A stretch of DNA of 64,000 nt from Labrenzia sp. 011 (GCF_003075075.1 NZ_QCYM01000004.1:124001-188000), one strand, 5' to 3'; numbered from the stretch's first letter, positions 7,607-17,332 are shown. Numbers and translations are program-made. The notes: generated by a model from the sequence alone, not told the origin.

Positions 7607-9244
7607 CTAGCGCGGTTCGTCCCAGAGGCCCTTGAAGATCGCGTAGCAGGCCAGCAGGAGCACGATGGTGAATGGAAAGCCGGTGGACACGGCCATCGCC
7701 TGCAGGGCGCCGAGTCCGCCGCCGATGAGCAGGGCGATCGCGACCAGTCCCTCGAAGGTGCACCAGAAAACGCGCTGCGACAGCGGCGCGTCGACCTTGC
7801 CGCCGGCGGTGATCGTGTCGATGACCAGTGAGCCGGAATCCGAGGAGGTGACGAAGAAGACGATCACCAGGATGATGGCGATGAACGAGGTGATCGACGC
7901 CATCGGCAGATCCGCCAGCATGCCGAACAGGGACAGTTCGGGGTTGTAGCTGGCTATGACATATTCGTGCACCTGGCTGTCGCTGTCCGTCAGCACCTGT
8001 TCGACCGCCGTGCCGCCGAATGCGGTCATCCACAGGACGGACACGATGGTCGGGATGATCAGGACGCAGACCAAGAATTCGCGGACGGTCCTGCCGCGGC
8101 TGACGCGGGCGATGAACATGCCGACAAAGGGTGACCAGGAAATCCACCAGGCCCAGTAGAACGAGGTCCAGCCCTGACGGAAGCCGTCATCGTCGCGCCC
8201 GAACGGCATGGACAGCGGCACCACCTCGCGGGCATAGGCGCCGAGGTTGGAGAAGAAGCTGGAGATCAGCGTCCCGGTCGGGCCGGCGATGATGACGAAC
8301 AGCAGCAGCAGTGCGGCGATCATCATGTTGATCTCGGAGAGCACCTTGACGCCGCCATCCAGGCCGCGCACGACGGAGATCATCGCGATGCCGGTGATGG
8401 CGATGATCAGGATGACCTGGGCGGTGATGCTGACGGGAATGCCGAAGACGAATTCCAGACCGGCGTTGGCCTGCTGTGCGCCGAAGCCGAGGGATGTGGC
8501 GAGGCCGAACAGGGTCGCGAACACAGCCAGGATATCGATGATGTGGCCCGGCCAGCCCCAGGTGCGTTCTCCGAAGATCGGGTAGAACACCGAGCGCATG
8601 GTGAGCGGCAGTCCCTTGTTGAAGGAAAACAGGGCGAGTGCGAGCGCGACCACCGCGTAGATCGCCCAGGGGTGAAGTCCCCAGTGGTAGATGGTCGCCG
8701 CCATGCCCATGGCCTTTGCGGCGGCGACATTCTCCGGAATGAGGTTTCCATCCGCATCGAAGGGCGACGGCACTCCGAGAGGCGCGGAGAACGCCATGTG
8801 ATAGACGGGCTCCAGCACCCCGAAGAACATCAGCCCGATGCCCATGCCGGCGGCAAAGAGCATGGCGAACCAGCCGAAGTAGGAATAGTCCGGCTCCGCG
8901 TCCTGACCGCCGATACGGACCTTTCCGAGCGGTGTCACGATGAGTGTCAGGCAGACCAGCACGAAGACATTGGCCGAAATGATGAAGAACCAGTCGAGGC
9001 CGGACGTCAGCCACTTGCGCAGGGCATCGAACAGCGGTCCGACTTCCGTCTGGAACGCGAGGGTCAGAAAGACAAAGGCAACGACCGTCAGGCCGGAAAT
9101 GAGAAAGACCGGGTTGTGGATGTCGAGATTGAACGGGCCGACATTGGCTTCGATATTGTCCTGACCGATCTCGTAACTGGTGTCGATGACGCCGGCAGCC
9201 CCCTCCGGGTCGGGGATGCCCTGGTTGGAATCGTTATCGCTCAT
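7607..9244 (-). CDS. BCCT-family betaine/choline/carnitine transporter
   Basis: 545 residues with about twelve membrane segments. Family hallmarks are the glycine-rich stretch GMGIGLMFFGVLEP and the tryptophan box around FYWAWWISWSPFVGMFIARVSRG. It should import a quaternary-ammonium osmolyte by coupling to Na+ or H+. The start ATG at 9244 has AAGGA upstream; an in-frame extension to 9328 would overlap the preceding universal-stress gene and is not supported. The usp gene ends 31 bp upstream on the same strand, so the two form an operon. A UspA protein accompanying an osmolyte transporter recalls TeaD with the ectoine system TeaABC, suggesting regulated uptake under osmotic stress. Confidence 0.93.
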   Translation of the reverse strand: MSDNDSNQGIPDPEGAAGVIDTSYEIGQDNIEANVGPFNLDIHNPVFLISGLTVVAFVFLTLAFQTEVGPLFDALRKWLTSGLDWFFIISANVFVLVCLTLIVTPLGKVRIGGQDAEPDYSYFGWFAMLFAAGMGIGLMFFGVLEPVYHMAFSAPLGVPSPFDADGNLIPENVAAAKAMGMAATIYHWGLHPWAIYAVVALALALFSFNKGLPLTMRSVFYPIFGERTWGWPGHIIDILAVFATLFGLATSLGFGAQQANAGLEFVFGIPVSITAQVILIIAITGIAMISVVRGLDGGVKVLSEINMMIAALLLLFVIIAGPTGTLISSFFSNLGAYAREVVPLSMPFGRDDDGFRQGWTSFYWAWWISWSPFVGMFIARVSRGRTVREFLVCVLIIPTIVSVLWMTAFGGTAVEQVLTDSDSQVHEYVIASYNPELSLFGMLADLPMASITSFIAIILVIVFFVTSSDSGSLVIDTITAGGKVDAPLSQRVFWCTFEGLVAIALLIGGGLGALQAMAVSTGFPFTIVLLLACYAIFKGLWDEPR

Positions 9245-9275
9245 GAGCGCGTTCCTTGTTGTTCGGGAGTTCCGG

Positions 9276-9689
9276 TTATCTGACGAGGAAAACGGACACG
9301 TCCGAATGTGTTGCGATACGGCCGCCATTGGAGGGCCAGAAATGATCGGAAAGGTGGGGAATATGGGTTTGCATCACCACCAGATCGGCCCCGGTTTCGT
9401 GGATGGCCTTCAGCAGCGCGTTCTCCAGATCCACGGCGGGATCATGGGCGAACATGGCATGGCCCGACGCCTCGATGCCGAGCTTTTCCGCCTGAGCCTT
9501 CGCATAGGCGTCGAGCTTTGCCCGGAATTCGTCGGGGGTATGCGCGACCGGTCCCGGTACGCTGGAGGTCACCGCGGCAAAGACGACGGGAATGCTGCTC
9601 ATTTTCGCAAGGTAAGCGCCCGTGGCTACCGCCTTTTCCAGCTTTTCCGCATGGGTCAGATCGATCGGAATGAGTATTTTCTTGAACAA
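9276..9689 (-). CDS. Universal stress protein (UspA family)
   Basis: 137 residues with the UspA alpha/beta fold: N-terminal KKILIPIDLT strand, a central ADLVVMQTH strand and a C-terminal SVFLVR. The ATP-loop G-x2-G-x9-G(S/T) is degenerate, reading SNGGRIATHSDVSVF, so nucleotide binding is uncertain. The start is TTG at 9689, preceded by a strong GGGAGGGACG ribosome-binding sequence. It is the first gene of a two-gene operon with the BCCT transporter. A terminator-like hairpin with a T-tract sits in its leader only about 17 bases upstream of the start. Confidence 0.88.
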   Translation of the reverse strand: MFKKILIPIDLTHAEKLEKAVATGAYLAKMSSIPVVFAAVTSSVPGPVAHTPDEFRAKLDAYAKAQAEKLGIEASGHAMFAHDPAVDLENALLKAIHETGADLVVMQTHIPHLSDHFWPSNGGRIATHSDVSVFLVR

Positions 9690-9703
9690 ACGTCCCTCCC
9701 TGT

Positions 9704-9737
9704 TTCAAAAAAAGGCAAGAACATAACTCTCGCCTTT
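9704..9737 (-). terminator. Terminator-like hairpin in the usp leader
   Basis: Read on the minus strand, AAAGGC-G-AGA, a 7-base loop, TCT-T-GCCTTT form a stem of six plus three pairs with one mismatch. A run of seven T begins inside the stem and continues past it. It lies 148 bp after the GGDEF gene and directly before the ribosome-binding site of usp. It may terminate the GGDEF transcript or act as an attenuator for usp-BCCT. Confidence 0.6.
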
Positions 9738-9884
9738 GTCATGAAGGGGCGGAGTGCCATTTCGATAAATGGATTTCTTTTGATTTGTTGCCGGACCGCC
9801 CACGGTTTCTGATGGCACACTCGCATATGCCCGGCGCAAGGTCAAAGCTATGGCAAGCCCGGTTCCGGAAGGTTCCGGCCTGTG

Positions 9885-12080
9885 TCAGGCGGCCCCTGGT
9901 GAATGAGGGCGATCGGTGCCGGCCGACGTCGGTCGGGAGGTATAGATGACGCATTTGTTGCGGCCGGAGGACTTGGCCTCGTAGAGCGCGGTGTCGGCCT
10001 TTTGCATCAGGGACGAGAACTCGATGTCCGCAGGGGTGGCAGCGGCCAGACCCATGCTGCAGGTGACGGTCTGGCCGAACCGCTCCAACTGGCAGTCCGT
10101 CAGGATCTTCTTCCGCAGTCTTTCGCAGACCAGCAAGGCTTCCTCTTCATGGGTTTCATGCAGGATCATGCAGAATTCCTCGCCGCCGACCCGGCCGAGC
10201 ACGTCCACGGCGCGCAGGGCGCCGCCTATGGATGCGGCAAAGCGGGCAAGCACCTCGTCTCCCACGGCATGGCCGAATCTGTCGTTGATCAGCTTGAAAT
10301 TGTCGATATCCACCATGACGGCGACGAAGGGCTGTTTCGACCGGCGGAAGCGCTGGATTTCCGTGTTAGCGCGTTCCAGGAAGGCGCGCCGGTTGAGTAC
10401 CTGGGTCAGATCGTCGATGCTCGCAACCCGCTCCAGATTGATCTTGGCGTCCATGAGGGCCTGATGGTCGCGTTGGCGGGCGATTTCGTGACTGATCCAG
10501 TCGGCGAACTGGCGGACAATCTGGAGGTCCGCCGCACTGAAATCGCGTTTGCGGGACTCCGGAGCGGTGAAATTGATGGTGCCATGCAGGACGCCGTCGA
10601 CGAACAGCGGCGCGCCGATATAGGTTTCCAGGGAGAACAATTCGTAACAGGGATGGCTGGAGAATTGCGATTGGGCGGCATTCGAGGTCGCAATGGGACC
10701 GTTGGCCTGAATTGTCAGGATGCAATAGGTGTCGCCGAGCGGGAAGGTCGTGCCGGCAACCAGTTCGCCCGCCGGGCTGTGGGCGTGGGTAAGCGTGTAC
10801 CGGTCTCCCTCAACATGGCTGATTATCCCGAAGGGCAACTCGAAGTGTTCGCAGCCCAGCCTCAGGATTTCGTTGATCTTTTCATCATGCCCCAATTTCC
10901 GGGTTGAGGTGATCGCGTAGAGTTCAGCCAGCGTCTGCTCGGTCTTCTTGCGATCGGTAATGTCGTTGATCAGGACGACGAAGCCATCGACACCGCCGCG
11001 GCTGTTGAAACGCGGATTGCAGTCCAGGTGGCAGTCGCGCCGGATTCCGTCGGGAAAACGCAGGCTGACTTCCAGGTCGACCTTCTGGCCCGAACGCGCC
11101 CGCTGGAATGCCGGCCGCAGGGCCTCGCGATCCTTCCACGCCAGCCGATCTTGCAGGAAGGTGCCGATCAGGTCGTCGGAGGACCCGTTGAACCATTCGC
11201 ATCCTGTCTTGTTGATGAAAACGCAACGCCCTTCCGGATCGATCTCCGATATGCTCGCCGAAACATTGTCCGCGATCAGGGACAGGTTCTTGTAGGCGCT
11301 TTCCGCGCGCGCCTGGGTTTCCTTCAGTTCGGTGATATCTGCCCGAATTCCCGCGGTGCCGCCGCTGCGCGTGCGTGTTTCCGAAATGCGTAGCCAGCGG
11401 CCGTCCGCAAGATGCTGCTCGATGACGGCGCCGTCGGCCGCGCGGTGTTTTTCCAGGCGCTGCGCAATCCACTCGTCATCACTCAGACCCCCGGTGTCGA
11501 ACTGATTGCTTTTCAGACCGAAACGCAGGATGTCTTCGAACTGTTTGCCGGGGACAATCGCCTGGGTGGTGTCCGCATAGAGGTCGCGGTAATTGTCGTT
11601 GCAGATGAAAAGGCGGTCGTCGCTGTCAAAGATGGCGAACCCCTCGGAAATCGCCTCAAGCGCATCCTCCAGTGTCAGGGCGATATCGCTGAGTTTCTTT
11701 TCCAGCGACTTGCGCTTGCTGATGTCGCGAGCAACGAACATATAGCCGGAAAGCGTGTCCGTGGAATTGAAGATCGGCGCACTGATGATTTCCACGGATG
11801 TCGTCGTGCCGTCGCTGCGGACCACTTCGAAGGCATGGGGTTTCTTGCGGGCCTTGGCATTGTCGGGGGAGCGATACAATTCGCCGATCTGTTCGAACTG
11901 TCCCGGGTCGGCAAAGAACTGCCTGGTCGTCGTTCCGACGAGGCTGGCGGGCTCAACGCGCAGCAATTGCTCCACGGCCCTGTTCGCATAGACGATGACC
12001 CGGTCCGGACCTGTTACGAGTATACATTCCTCCAGTTCTCCGAAGGATTGTTCCAGATCCAGGGTAATGCTTTCAGTCAT
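9885..12080 (-). CDS. PAS-PAS-PAS-GAF-GGDEF diguanylate cyclase
   Basis: 731 residues, no membrane segment, so a soluble sensor. Three PAS folds (about 10-115, 140-250, 265-385) are followed by a GAF domain (about 395-540) and a GGDEF domain (about 555-715). The active site is intact (GGEEF near 630), as is the metal-binding MVDIDNFK. The product-inhibition site RxxD is present five residues before GGEEF (RAVD). There is no EAL domain, so it should make cyclic di-GMP and be feedback inhibited. The signals are unknown; PAS domains could bind heme or flavin. The gene is separated from its neighbours by 150-200 bp on each side and looks monocistronic. Confidence 0.93.
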   Translation of the reverse strand: MTESITLDLEQSFGELEECILVTGPDRVIVYANRAVEQLLRVEPASLVGTTTRQFFADPGQFEQIGELYRSPDNAKARKKPHAFEVVRSDGTTTSVEIISAPIFNSTDTLSGYMFVARDISKRKSLEKKLSDIALTLEDALEAISEGFAIFDSDDRLFICNDNYRDLYADTTQAIVPGKQFEDILRFGLKSNQFDTGGLSDDEWIAQRLEKHRAADGAVIEQHLADGRWLRISETRTRSGGTAGIRADITELKETQARAESAYKNLSLIADNVSASISEIDPEGRCVFINKTGCEWFNGSSDDLIGTFLQDRLAWKDREALRPAFQRARSGQKVDLEVSLRFPDGIRRDCHLDCNPRFNSRGGVDGFVVLINDITDRKKTEQTLAELYAITSTRKLGHDEKINEILRLGCEHFELPFGIISHVEGDRYTLTHAHSPAGELVAGTTFPLGDTYCILTIQANGPIATSNAAQSQFSSHPCYELFSLETYIGAPLFVDGVLHGTINFTAPESRKRDFSAADLQIVRQFADWISHEIARQRDHQALMDAKINLERVASIDDLTQVLNRRAFLERANTEIQRFRRSKQPFVAVMVDIDNFKLINDRFGHAVGDEVLARFAASIGGALRAVDVLGRVGGEEFCMILHETHEEEALLVCERLRKKILTDCQLERFGQTVTCSMGLAAATPADIEFSSLMQKADTALYEAKSSGRNKCVIYTSRPTSAGTDRPHSPGAA

Positions 12081-12156
12081 CTCCGTCCTGTCGATCTCTG
12101 TTCCGGTCGACCCCTCCCAACTTGTACCTGAAAGTTTAAAAAAGAGGGTGCGTAGA

Positions 12157-12172
12157 AATTCCTATTGGAATT
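12157..12172. promoter_or_regulatory. Inverted repeat upstream of the GGDEF gene
   Basis: AATTCC-TATT-GGAATT is a perfect 6-bp inverted repeat in an AT-rich patch 76 bp upstream of the diguanylate-cyclase start and downstream of the aminotransferase. It could be an operator or a weak terminator; no homologous sites were recognised. Confidence 0.25.
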
Positions 12173-12232
12173 GTATTTTACTCTTCTTCAGGTCAAATTC
12201 CCTGATTGCAGATAACAACGCCGATTTTGTGT

Positions 12233-13411
12233 CTAAAGTTCGGAGTTGCTCAGGAACGTTTCGATTTTCCCAAGGGCAGTTTTGATGTTTTTTGTCGAAT
12301 TGGCGTAAGAGAGGCGGATATAACCTTCGCCAAGAATGCCGAAATCCGGTCCGCCAATGACGGCAACGCCGGCTTCCTCCAACAGGGCGGAAGCCAGCTT
12401 CTTGGCCTTCCAGCCGGTCCCCTTGATGTTCGGATAGGCATAAAAGGCACCGAGTGGCGTCCGGCAGGAAATCCCCTCGATTGCGTTCAGTCCCTCGACG
12501 ACCACCCGGCGGCGGGCATCGAATTCGGTGACCATGGACCGCACGGCGTCCTGCGGTCCCGTGAGAGCGGCCAGTCCGGCGTATTGCGCCGGTGCGTTGA
12601 CGCAGGACCAGGCGTTGACCGCGAGCTTCCGGGCCTTGTCGATCAGGGCGTCCGGCCACAGGGAAAAGCCCATGCGCCAGCCGGTCATGGCGTAGGTCTT
12701 CGACCAGCCGTCCAGCAGGATCAGGCGGTCGCGCAGGCCTTCGAATTCCAGCAGGGAGACATGTTCCATGCCGTCATAGGTCATTTGCGAATAGATTTCG
12801 TCGGAAAGCACCGCCACATCCGGGAAACGCTCGAGACCGGCGACAAGTTTCTCGATCTCGCCTCGAGGCGTCACGCCACCGGTCGGGTTGGCGGGGGAAT
12901 TGAGGATGAGAAGGCGTGTCCTGTCGGTGATCAGGGAGAGGGTTTCGTCAGCGGAAAAGGCGAAATCGTTTTCCTCGCGGATCGGGACCGGGACCGGGCG
13001 GGCGCCGGTGAATTCGATCATCGACCGGTAGATTGGAAATCCGGGGTCGGGATACAGAATGTCCGCGCCCGGCTCGCCGAACATCAGGATCGCCATGAAC
13101 ATGGTGACCTTGCCACCCGGCACGATCATGATGTTGCCCGGGTCGGTTTCCGCGCCGTGGCGGTTGAGCAGGTCCGCGGCCACCGCTTCGCGCAGCGGGG
13201 CGATGCCGGTGGCGGCCGTATAGCCGTGGTGTCCGTCCCGAAGGGCCTTGATGGCGGCCTCCACGATATGCTCCGGTGTCCGGAAGTCGGGCTGGCCGAT
13301 GCCCAGATTGATGATGTCGCGGCCCTGCGCGGCAAGCTCATTGGCCCTGGCCAGAACCGCGAAGGCATTTTCCTCGCCAATCCGGTCGAATCCGCTGATC
13401 GTATGGAGCAT
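12233..13411 (-). CDS. PLP-dependent aminotransferase, class I/II
   Basis: 392 residues, fold type I. The pyridoxal-phosphate lysine lies in DGWSKTYAMTGWRMGF, and the substrate arginine and conserved NSPANPTGG and DEIY motifs are present. It resembles aspartate/alanine aminotransferases, but the amino-acid specificity cannot be set from sequence alone. The start ATG at 13411 follows GGGGAGG; an in-frame upstream start at 13468 has no such site. It is divergent from the CobW operon and precedes the GGDEF gene on the same strand with 152 bp between. Confidence 0.92.
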   Translation of the reverse strand: MLHTISGFDRIGEENAFAVLARANELAAQGRDIINLGIGQPDFRTPEHIVEAAIKALRDGHHGYTAATGIAPLREAVAADLLNRHGAETDPGNIMIVPGGKVTMFMAILMFGEPGADILYPDPGFPIYRSMIEFTGARPVPVPIREENDFAFSADETLSLITDRTRLLILNSPANPTGGVTPRGEIEKLVAGLERFPDVAVLSDEIYSQMTYDGMEHVSLLEFEGLRDRLILLDGWSKTYAMTGWRMGFSLWPDALIDKARKLAVNAWSCVNAPAQYAGLAALTGPQDAVRSMVTEFDARRRVVVEGLNAIEGISCRTPLGAFYAYPNIKGTGWKAKKLASALLEEAGVAVIGGPDFGILGEGYIRLSYANSTKNIKTALGKIETFLSNSEL

Positions 13412-13638
13412 GGAAACCTCCCCCTGTATTTTCCGATTCACTGTGCGAAGGGTATGCCCCCCATCCATTGCTGGAAAGGCAGCAAAGGCGGCAAACGGTT
13501 CGCAGCGGGACGGGCGGCAGTCCGCGTGTACGGGAAAATGCAGGTCGGCTCTCCCAATGCTGATGCGTTATGCTTATATTCCCGGCAAAGCAGCCTGCCC
13601 CGGCAGGCCGATCGGAAATCCTCTTGCCAGGAAAATGC

Positions 13639-14724
13639 ATGATGTCTGCGACCCAGGACGCCCGGACACAGATCCCCGTTACCGTTCTTACGGGGTATCT
13701 CGGTGCCGGAAAAACCACGCTTCTCAACCGGATCCTCACCGAAAATCACGGTCAGCGCTATGCGGTGATCGTCAATGAATTCGGGGAAGTGGGAATCGAC
13801 AATGATCTGCTGGTCGAATCCGACGAAGAGATCTTCGAGATGAACAACGGCTGCATCTGCTGCACGGTCCGCGGAGACCTGATCCGCACCGTGCAGAACC
13901 TGATGAAGCGCAAGGGAGCGTTCGACGCGATCATCGTGGAGACAACCGGTGTGGCCGATCCGGCGCCGGTGGCCCAGACATTCTTCATGGATGACGACGT
14001 ACGCGCCTCGGCACGTCTGGACGCGGTCGTTGCCGTTGTCGACGCCCGGCATGTCCTTCAGCGCCTCAAGGATACGGAGGAAGCGCAGGACCAGATCGCC
14101 TTTGCCGATGTCATCCTGATCAACAAGACGGATCTCGTCTCGCCGGAAGAACTGGCGGCAGTCGAGGCGCGTGTCCGCTCGATCAACCCATACGCGGTTC
14201 TCCATCACAGCGAGCGTTGCGGAATCGATATTGCCAAGGTGCTGGATCGCGGCGCCTTCGACCTCGACCGGATTCTGTCCCTCGATCCTCATTTCCTGGA
14301 ACACGGCCATCATGCCGACGAATGCGGTCCGGACTGCGACCACGATCACAGCCACGACCATCATGATCATGACCACGGCCATCACCACCATCACGGACAT
14401 GACCATCATCATCATGAGGACGATCCGCATTCGGTGAAGAGCATCTCCCTGACGGCAGGTGACCTGAATCCGGAAATGTTCTTTGCCTGGATCAACCAGG
14501 TGACCCAGGCGCAGGGCCCCAATATCCTGCGCATGAAGGGCATTCTGGCGTTCAGGGACGATCCGCAGCGCTATGTCATCCAGGGCGTGCACATGATTGT
14601 CGAAGGAGATCACCAGCGTGACTGGAAGGCGGACGAGCCGCGCGAAAGCCGGCTCGTGTTCATCGGCCGTGACCTCAACTGGGATGTGCTGAAAGACAGT
14701 TTTCAGGCCTGCGTGGCACAATAA
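13639..14724 (+). CDS. CobW/COG0523 G3E GTPase, His-rich metallochaperone
   Basis: 361 residues. N-terminal G3E GTPase with Walker [10 protein letters not shown] (19-27), the metal-binding CICC motif near residues 73-76 and NKTD near 164; C-terminal CobW_C domain. Between them a stretch of about 40 residues (roughly 221-259) is mostly His and Asp. This predicts insertion or storage of Zn, Ni or Co; a cobalamin role is less likely without cob genes nearby. The start is one of two adjacent ATGs (13639/13642) after AGGA at 13629-13632. A TTG-started WD40 gene follows by 11 bp, then a DUF2937 gene. I see no Zur box, but that needs a motif search. Confidence 0.92.
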   Translation: MMSATQDARTQIPVTVLTGYLGAGKTTLLNRILTENHGQRYAVIVNEFGEVGIDNDLLVESDEEIFEMNNGCICCTVRGDLIRTVQNLMKRKGAFDAIIVETTGVADPAPVAQTFFMDDDVRASARLDAVVAVVDARHVLQRLKDTEEAQDQIAFADVILINKTDLVSPEELAAVEARVRSINPYAVLHHSERCGIDIAKVLDRGAFDLDRILSLDPHFLEHGHHADECGPDCDHDHSHDHHDHDHGHHHHHGHDHHHHEDDPHSVKSISLTAGDLNPEMFFAWINQVTQAQGPNILRMKGILAFRDDPQRYVIQGVHMIVEGDHQRDWKADEPRESRLVFIGRDLNWDVLKDSFQACVAQ

Positions 14725-14735
14725 GGATTTGTGAT

Positions 14736-15713
14736 TTGCCGACAGTTGCACCTGTGGATGTGGACGGCTTTGTCGTCCGGGCCGGTTTTCTGAACGGCTG
14801 TGCCTACTTTGCTTCCGGAGAAGGCGGGATCGTCCTGTCGGGCACGGGGGAGAGAACGCTTCAACCGCACAAGGCGGGCCTGCTGGCAGCAGAACCGGCC
14901 CGGGACGGCGCGGCGCTGATCACTTCCGGAGACGATGGCTGCATCTACCGCAGTGGCATGGACGGATCGTCGGAGCTTGTGGCGGAGCGGCCGCGAAAAT
15001 GGATCGATCTGATCGCGTCCGGTCCCTCCGGTGCGGTCGCCTTTGCCAGCGGCCGCACGGCCTGGGTGCATCTCGCGGACGGCCGTGAGAAGGAATTCGC
15101 TCATGAGCGTGCGGTCGGCGGGCTGGCGTTCGCGCCGAAGGGGCTGCGTCTTGCCGTTGCCCGGTATGACGGCGCGACGCTCTGGTGGGCCGGCACGGAC
15201 GGCGCACCGGTGGAGCTGAGCTGGAAGGGCGCGCATCTGGGAACCAGCTTTTCGCCGGACGGGAAATATCTTGTGACGGCGATGCAGGAAAATGCCTTGC
15301 ACGGCTGGCGGCTGACGGACGGTCAGGACATGCGCATGACCGGCTATCCCGCCAAGGTCAAGTCGTTCAGCTGGTCGGTCAAAGGCCGGTATCTGGCGAC
15401 CTCCGGAGCCAATGCCGCGATCCTGTGGCCGTTCTTCGGTAAGACGGGTCCGATGGGGCAGGCACCTCTCCAGCTCGGTGTGCGTGCCGACAATCTGGTC
15501 AGCGCGATCGCCTGCCATCCGAAGGAGGAGGTTGCGGCGGTCGGCTATCAGGACGGCATGGTGCTCATGTGCCGGTTCGAGGACAATGCGGAAGTGCTGC
15601 TGCGACGTCCCGGGAAAGGACCGGTTTCCTCGCTGGGCTGGGACGAGACCGGTACCCGGCTGGCCTTCGGAACGGAAACCGGTGAGGCCGGAGTCATCAG
15701 TCTGGAGGACTGA
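14736..15713 (+). CDS. WD40-like beta-propeller protein of the CobW operon
   Basis: 325 residues made of repeated blade-like segments (for example FSPDGKYLVTAM, WSVKGRYLATSGANAAILW, WDETGTRLAFGTETG). There is no signal peptide, so it is cytoplasmic. The start is TTG at 14736 with AAGGA at 14723-14727. It lies 11 bp after the CobW GTPase gene, and similar WD40 genes accompany CobW genes in other alphaproteobacteria, so a scaffold or partner role for the metallochaperone is plausible but unproven. No enzymatic motif was seen. Confidence 0.8.
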   Translation: MPTVAPVDVDGFVVRAGFLNGCAYFASGEGGIVLSGTGERTLQPHKAGLLAAEPARDGAALITSGDDGCIYRSGMDGSSELVAERPRKWIDLIASGPSGAVAFASGRTAWVHLADGREKEFAHERAVGGLAFAPKGLRLAVARYDGATLWWAGTDGAPVELSWKGAHLGTSFSPDGKYLVTAMQENALHGWRLTDGQDMRMTGYPAKVKSFSWSVKGRYLATSGANAAILWPFFGKTGPMGQAPLQLGVRADNLVSAIACHPKEEVAAVGYQDGMVLMCRFEDNAEVLLRRPGKGPVSSLGWDETGTRLAFGTETGEAGVISLED

Positions 15714-15743
15714 CTTCAGCCGGTCCGGATTACAGGAGAAAAG

Positions 15744-16244
15744 ATGGCGCGTATCCTGATGCTGATGGTCATGCTGCTGAGCGGCACGGCGACGTCGCAG
15801 CTGCCGGAGTTTTCCCAGCAGTACCGCCAGCGGCTTGGCGGAGCCATCGACGCGCTGGAAGAAATTCTGGCGGACTTCCGCAGGGATGCTGCCGAACACG
15901 GCCTGAGCCCGGTTGAAGCCATTGCCCGCCAGAAGGCTTCCGGCGATCCCTTCATCCGGTCGCGGGGGGAAAGCATGGTCGAGGCGGAAATCCGCCTGAG
16001 TCGCCTGAAACTGCAACAGGAAGAGCTGCTGACGGCAGGTCCGGTGCAGCGGATGATGGTCTTCGCGCGCGGCTTTGATCCGCAACTGGCCCGGGCGACG
16101 GCAGAGGACTACGAGCCGGCCGTGCCGGTCACCGTGAGCGGCTTTGTCAGCGCCGGTGCCGGGGCGCTCGCAGGGTTCGCGATCATGCGCCTGCTGATCG
16201 GAATAGCTCGGCTCGGTCGCCGCCGCAGGCGCATTGACGCCTAG
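15744..16244 (+). CDS. DUF2937 family membrane protein
   Basis: 166 residues. The N-terminal signal-like hydrophobic stretch is followed by the family sequence LPEFSQQYRQRLGGAIDAL, a long charged helical region, and a C-terminal membrane segment (about 130-155) ending in an arginine-rich tail. It is probably anchored in the inner membrane with the helical part in the periplasm. The function of the family is unknown. An AGGAGA ribosome-binding site precedes the ATG. It is 30 bp after the WD40 gene and may belong to the CobW operon. Confidence 0.8.
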   Translation: MARILMLMVMLLSGTATSQLPEFSQQYRQRLGGAIDALEEILADFRRDAAEHGLSPVEAIARQKASGDPFIRSRGESMVEAEIRLSRLKLQQEELLTAGPVQRMMVFARGFDPQLARATAEDYEPAVPVTVSGFVSAGAGALAGFAIMRLLIGIARLGRRRRRIDA

Positions 16245-16408
16245 GATCCATGCGTGACGGGAAGACGGAGCCCATGGCAGGTGTTTGCTGAAAGGCTTGC
16301 GCTCATGGCGGCTCACACCGGACCGGTCTTTTGACCCGTGAGCTGAAAATACGCTAAGCAGTTTCTTTCGCATGTGCCTCGGGCACGACCCAGAGGGAAG
16401 GAAGCCGG

Positions 16409-17332
16409 ATGGATGCGATCACCCGGATGCGGTGTTTCATTCAAGTTGTCGATTCAAACGGATTTTCCGCCGCGGCCCGGGAGATGGGGCGCTCCAAGGC
16501 CCTTGTCTCCAAATATGTCGGCGAGCTTGAAGACGATCTGGGTGTCCGGCTGCTGAACCGGACCACGCGACAGGTCTCGCTGACCGAGGTCGGGGGCGCC
16601 TATTACAAGGAGGCGGCCGATATCCTGCAGCGGATCGACGATCTGCAGGCCTCCGTCCAGTCGTCGCACAAGGAAGTCAGGGGGCGGCTGCGGGTGTCGG
16701 CACCCAGATCCATGGGCGACGAGATGCTCAACAAGGCGCTGATGCAATTCCTGCTACGGTATCCGGACATCACGCTGGATCTCAGGCTGGAGGACCGTTT
16801 CGTCGACCTTGTCGAAGAGGGGTTCGACCTGGCGGTTCGGGTGACCCAGATGGACGATTCCAGCCTGATTGCCCGCAAGATCGCCCCGTTTCGCTCCGTC
16901 CTGTGCGCCGCGCCTGCAGCGGTCGAGACATTCGGGGCACCGCAGGTTCCGGCGGATCTTCTCTCCCGGCCGTGCATCATCGACACCAATCACAGGTTCA
17001 AGCACAACTGGATCTTTTTCGACAAGGGGGAGCGCGTGTCCGTGGCCGTGAAAGGACCTTTGGAGGTCAACAGCGCGGCGGCGGCGCGGGAGGCCGCGCT
17101 GTGCGGGCTGGGGTTTCTCAGAACGCCGCTGTTCTTCGTCAATGAAGACCTTCGGGCCGGCCGGCTGGTCACCCTTCTCGACGATTTCGAGGAACCCATG
17201 CGGGGCATTTATGCGGTCTATCCGCATCGGCGGCATCTGAGCGGCAAGGTGCGGGCCCTGGTCGATTTCCTCGTGGAATGGTATGCGCCGGGAAGGCCTG
17301 ACGGCGCCGCCTCCGATCCGGGGCGTGGCTGA
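16409..17332 (+). CDS. LysR-family transcriptional regulator
   Basis: 307 residues: N-terminal winged helix (MDAITRMRCFIQVVDSNG, with FSAAAREMGRSKALVSKYV as the recognition helix) and a LysR substrate-binding domain. It resembles the CrgA/DmlR/AaeR group, often regulating genes for aromatic or organic-acid efflux and catabolism. The ATG at 16409 is preceded by GGAAGG. No divergent target gene is adjacent: the 164-bp upstream gap separates it from the DUF2937 gene on the same strand. Its regulon is therefore unknown. Confidence 0.92.
   Translation: MDAITRMRCFIQVVDSNGFSAAAREMGRSKALVSKYVGELEDDLGVRLLNRTTRQVSLTEVGGAYYKEAADILQRIDDLQASVQSSHKEVRGRLRVSAPRSMGDEMLNKALMQFLLRYPDITLDLRLEDRFVDLVEEGFDLAVRVTQMDDSSLIARKIAPFRSVLCAAPAAVETFGAPQVPADLLSRPCIIDTNHRFKHNWIFFDKGERVSVAVKGPLEVNSAAAAREAALCGLGFLRTPLFFVNEDLRAGRLVTLLDDFEEPMRGIYAVYPHRRHLSGKVRALVDFLVEWYAPGRPDGAASDPGRG

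Noticed and set aside
14300..14420. His-rich codon run in the CobW gene as an assembly or repeat artefact
   Set aside because: The frame is intact through it, and His-rich inserts at this position are known in COG0523 proteins.
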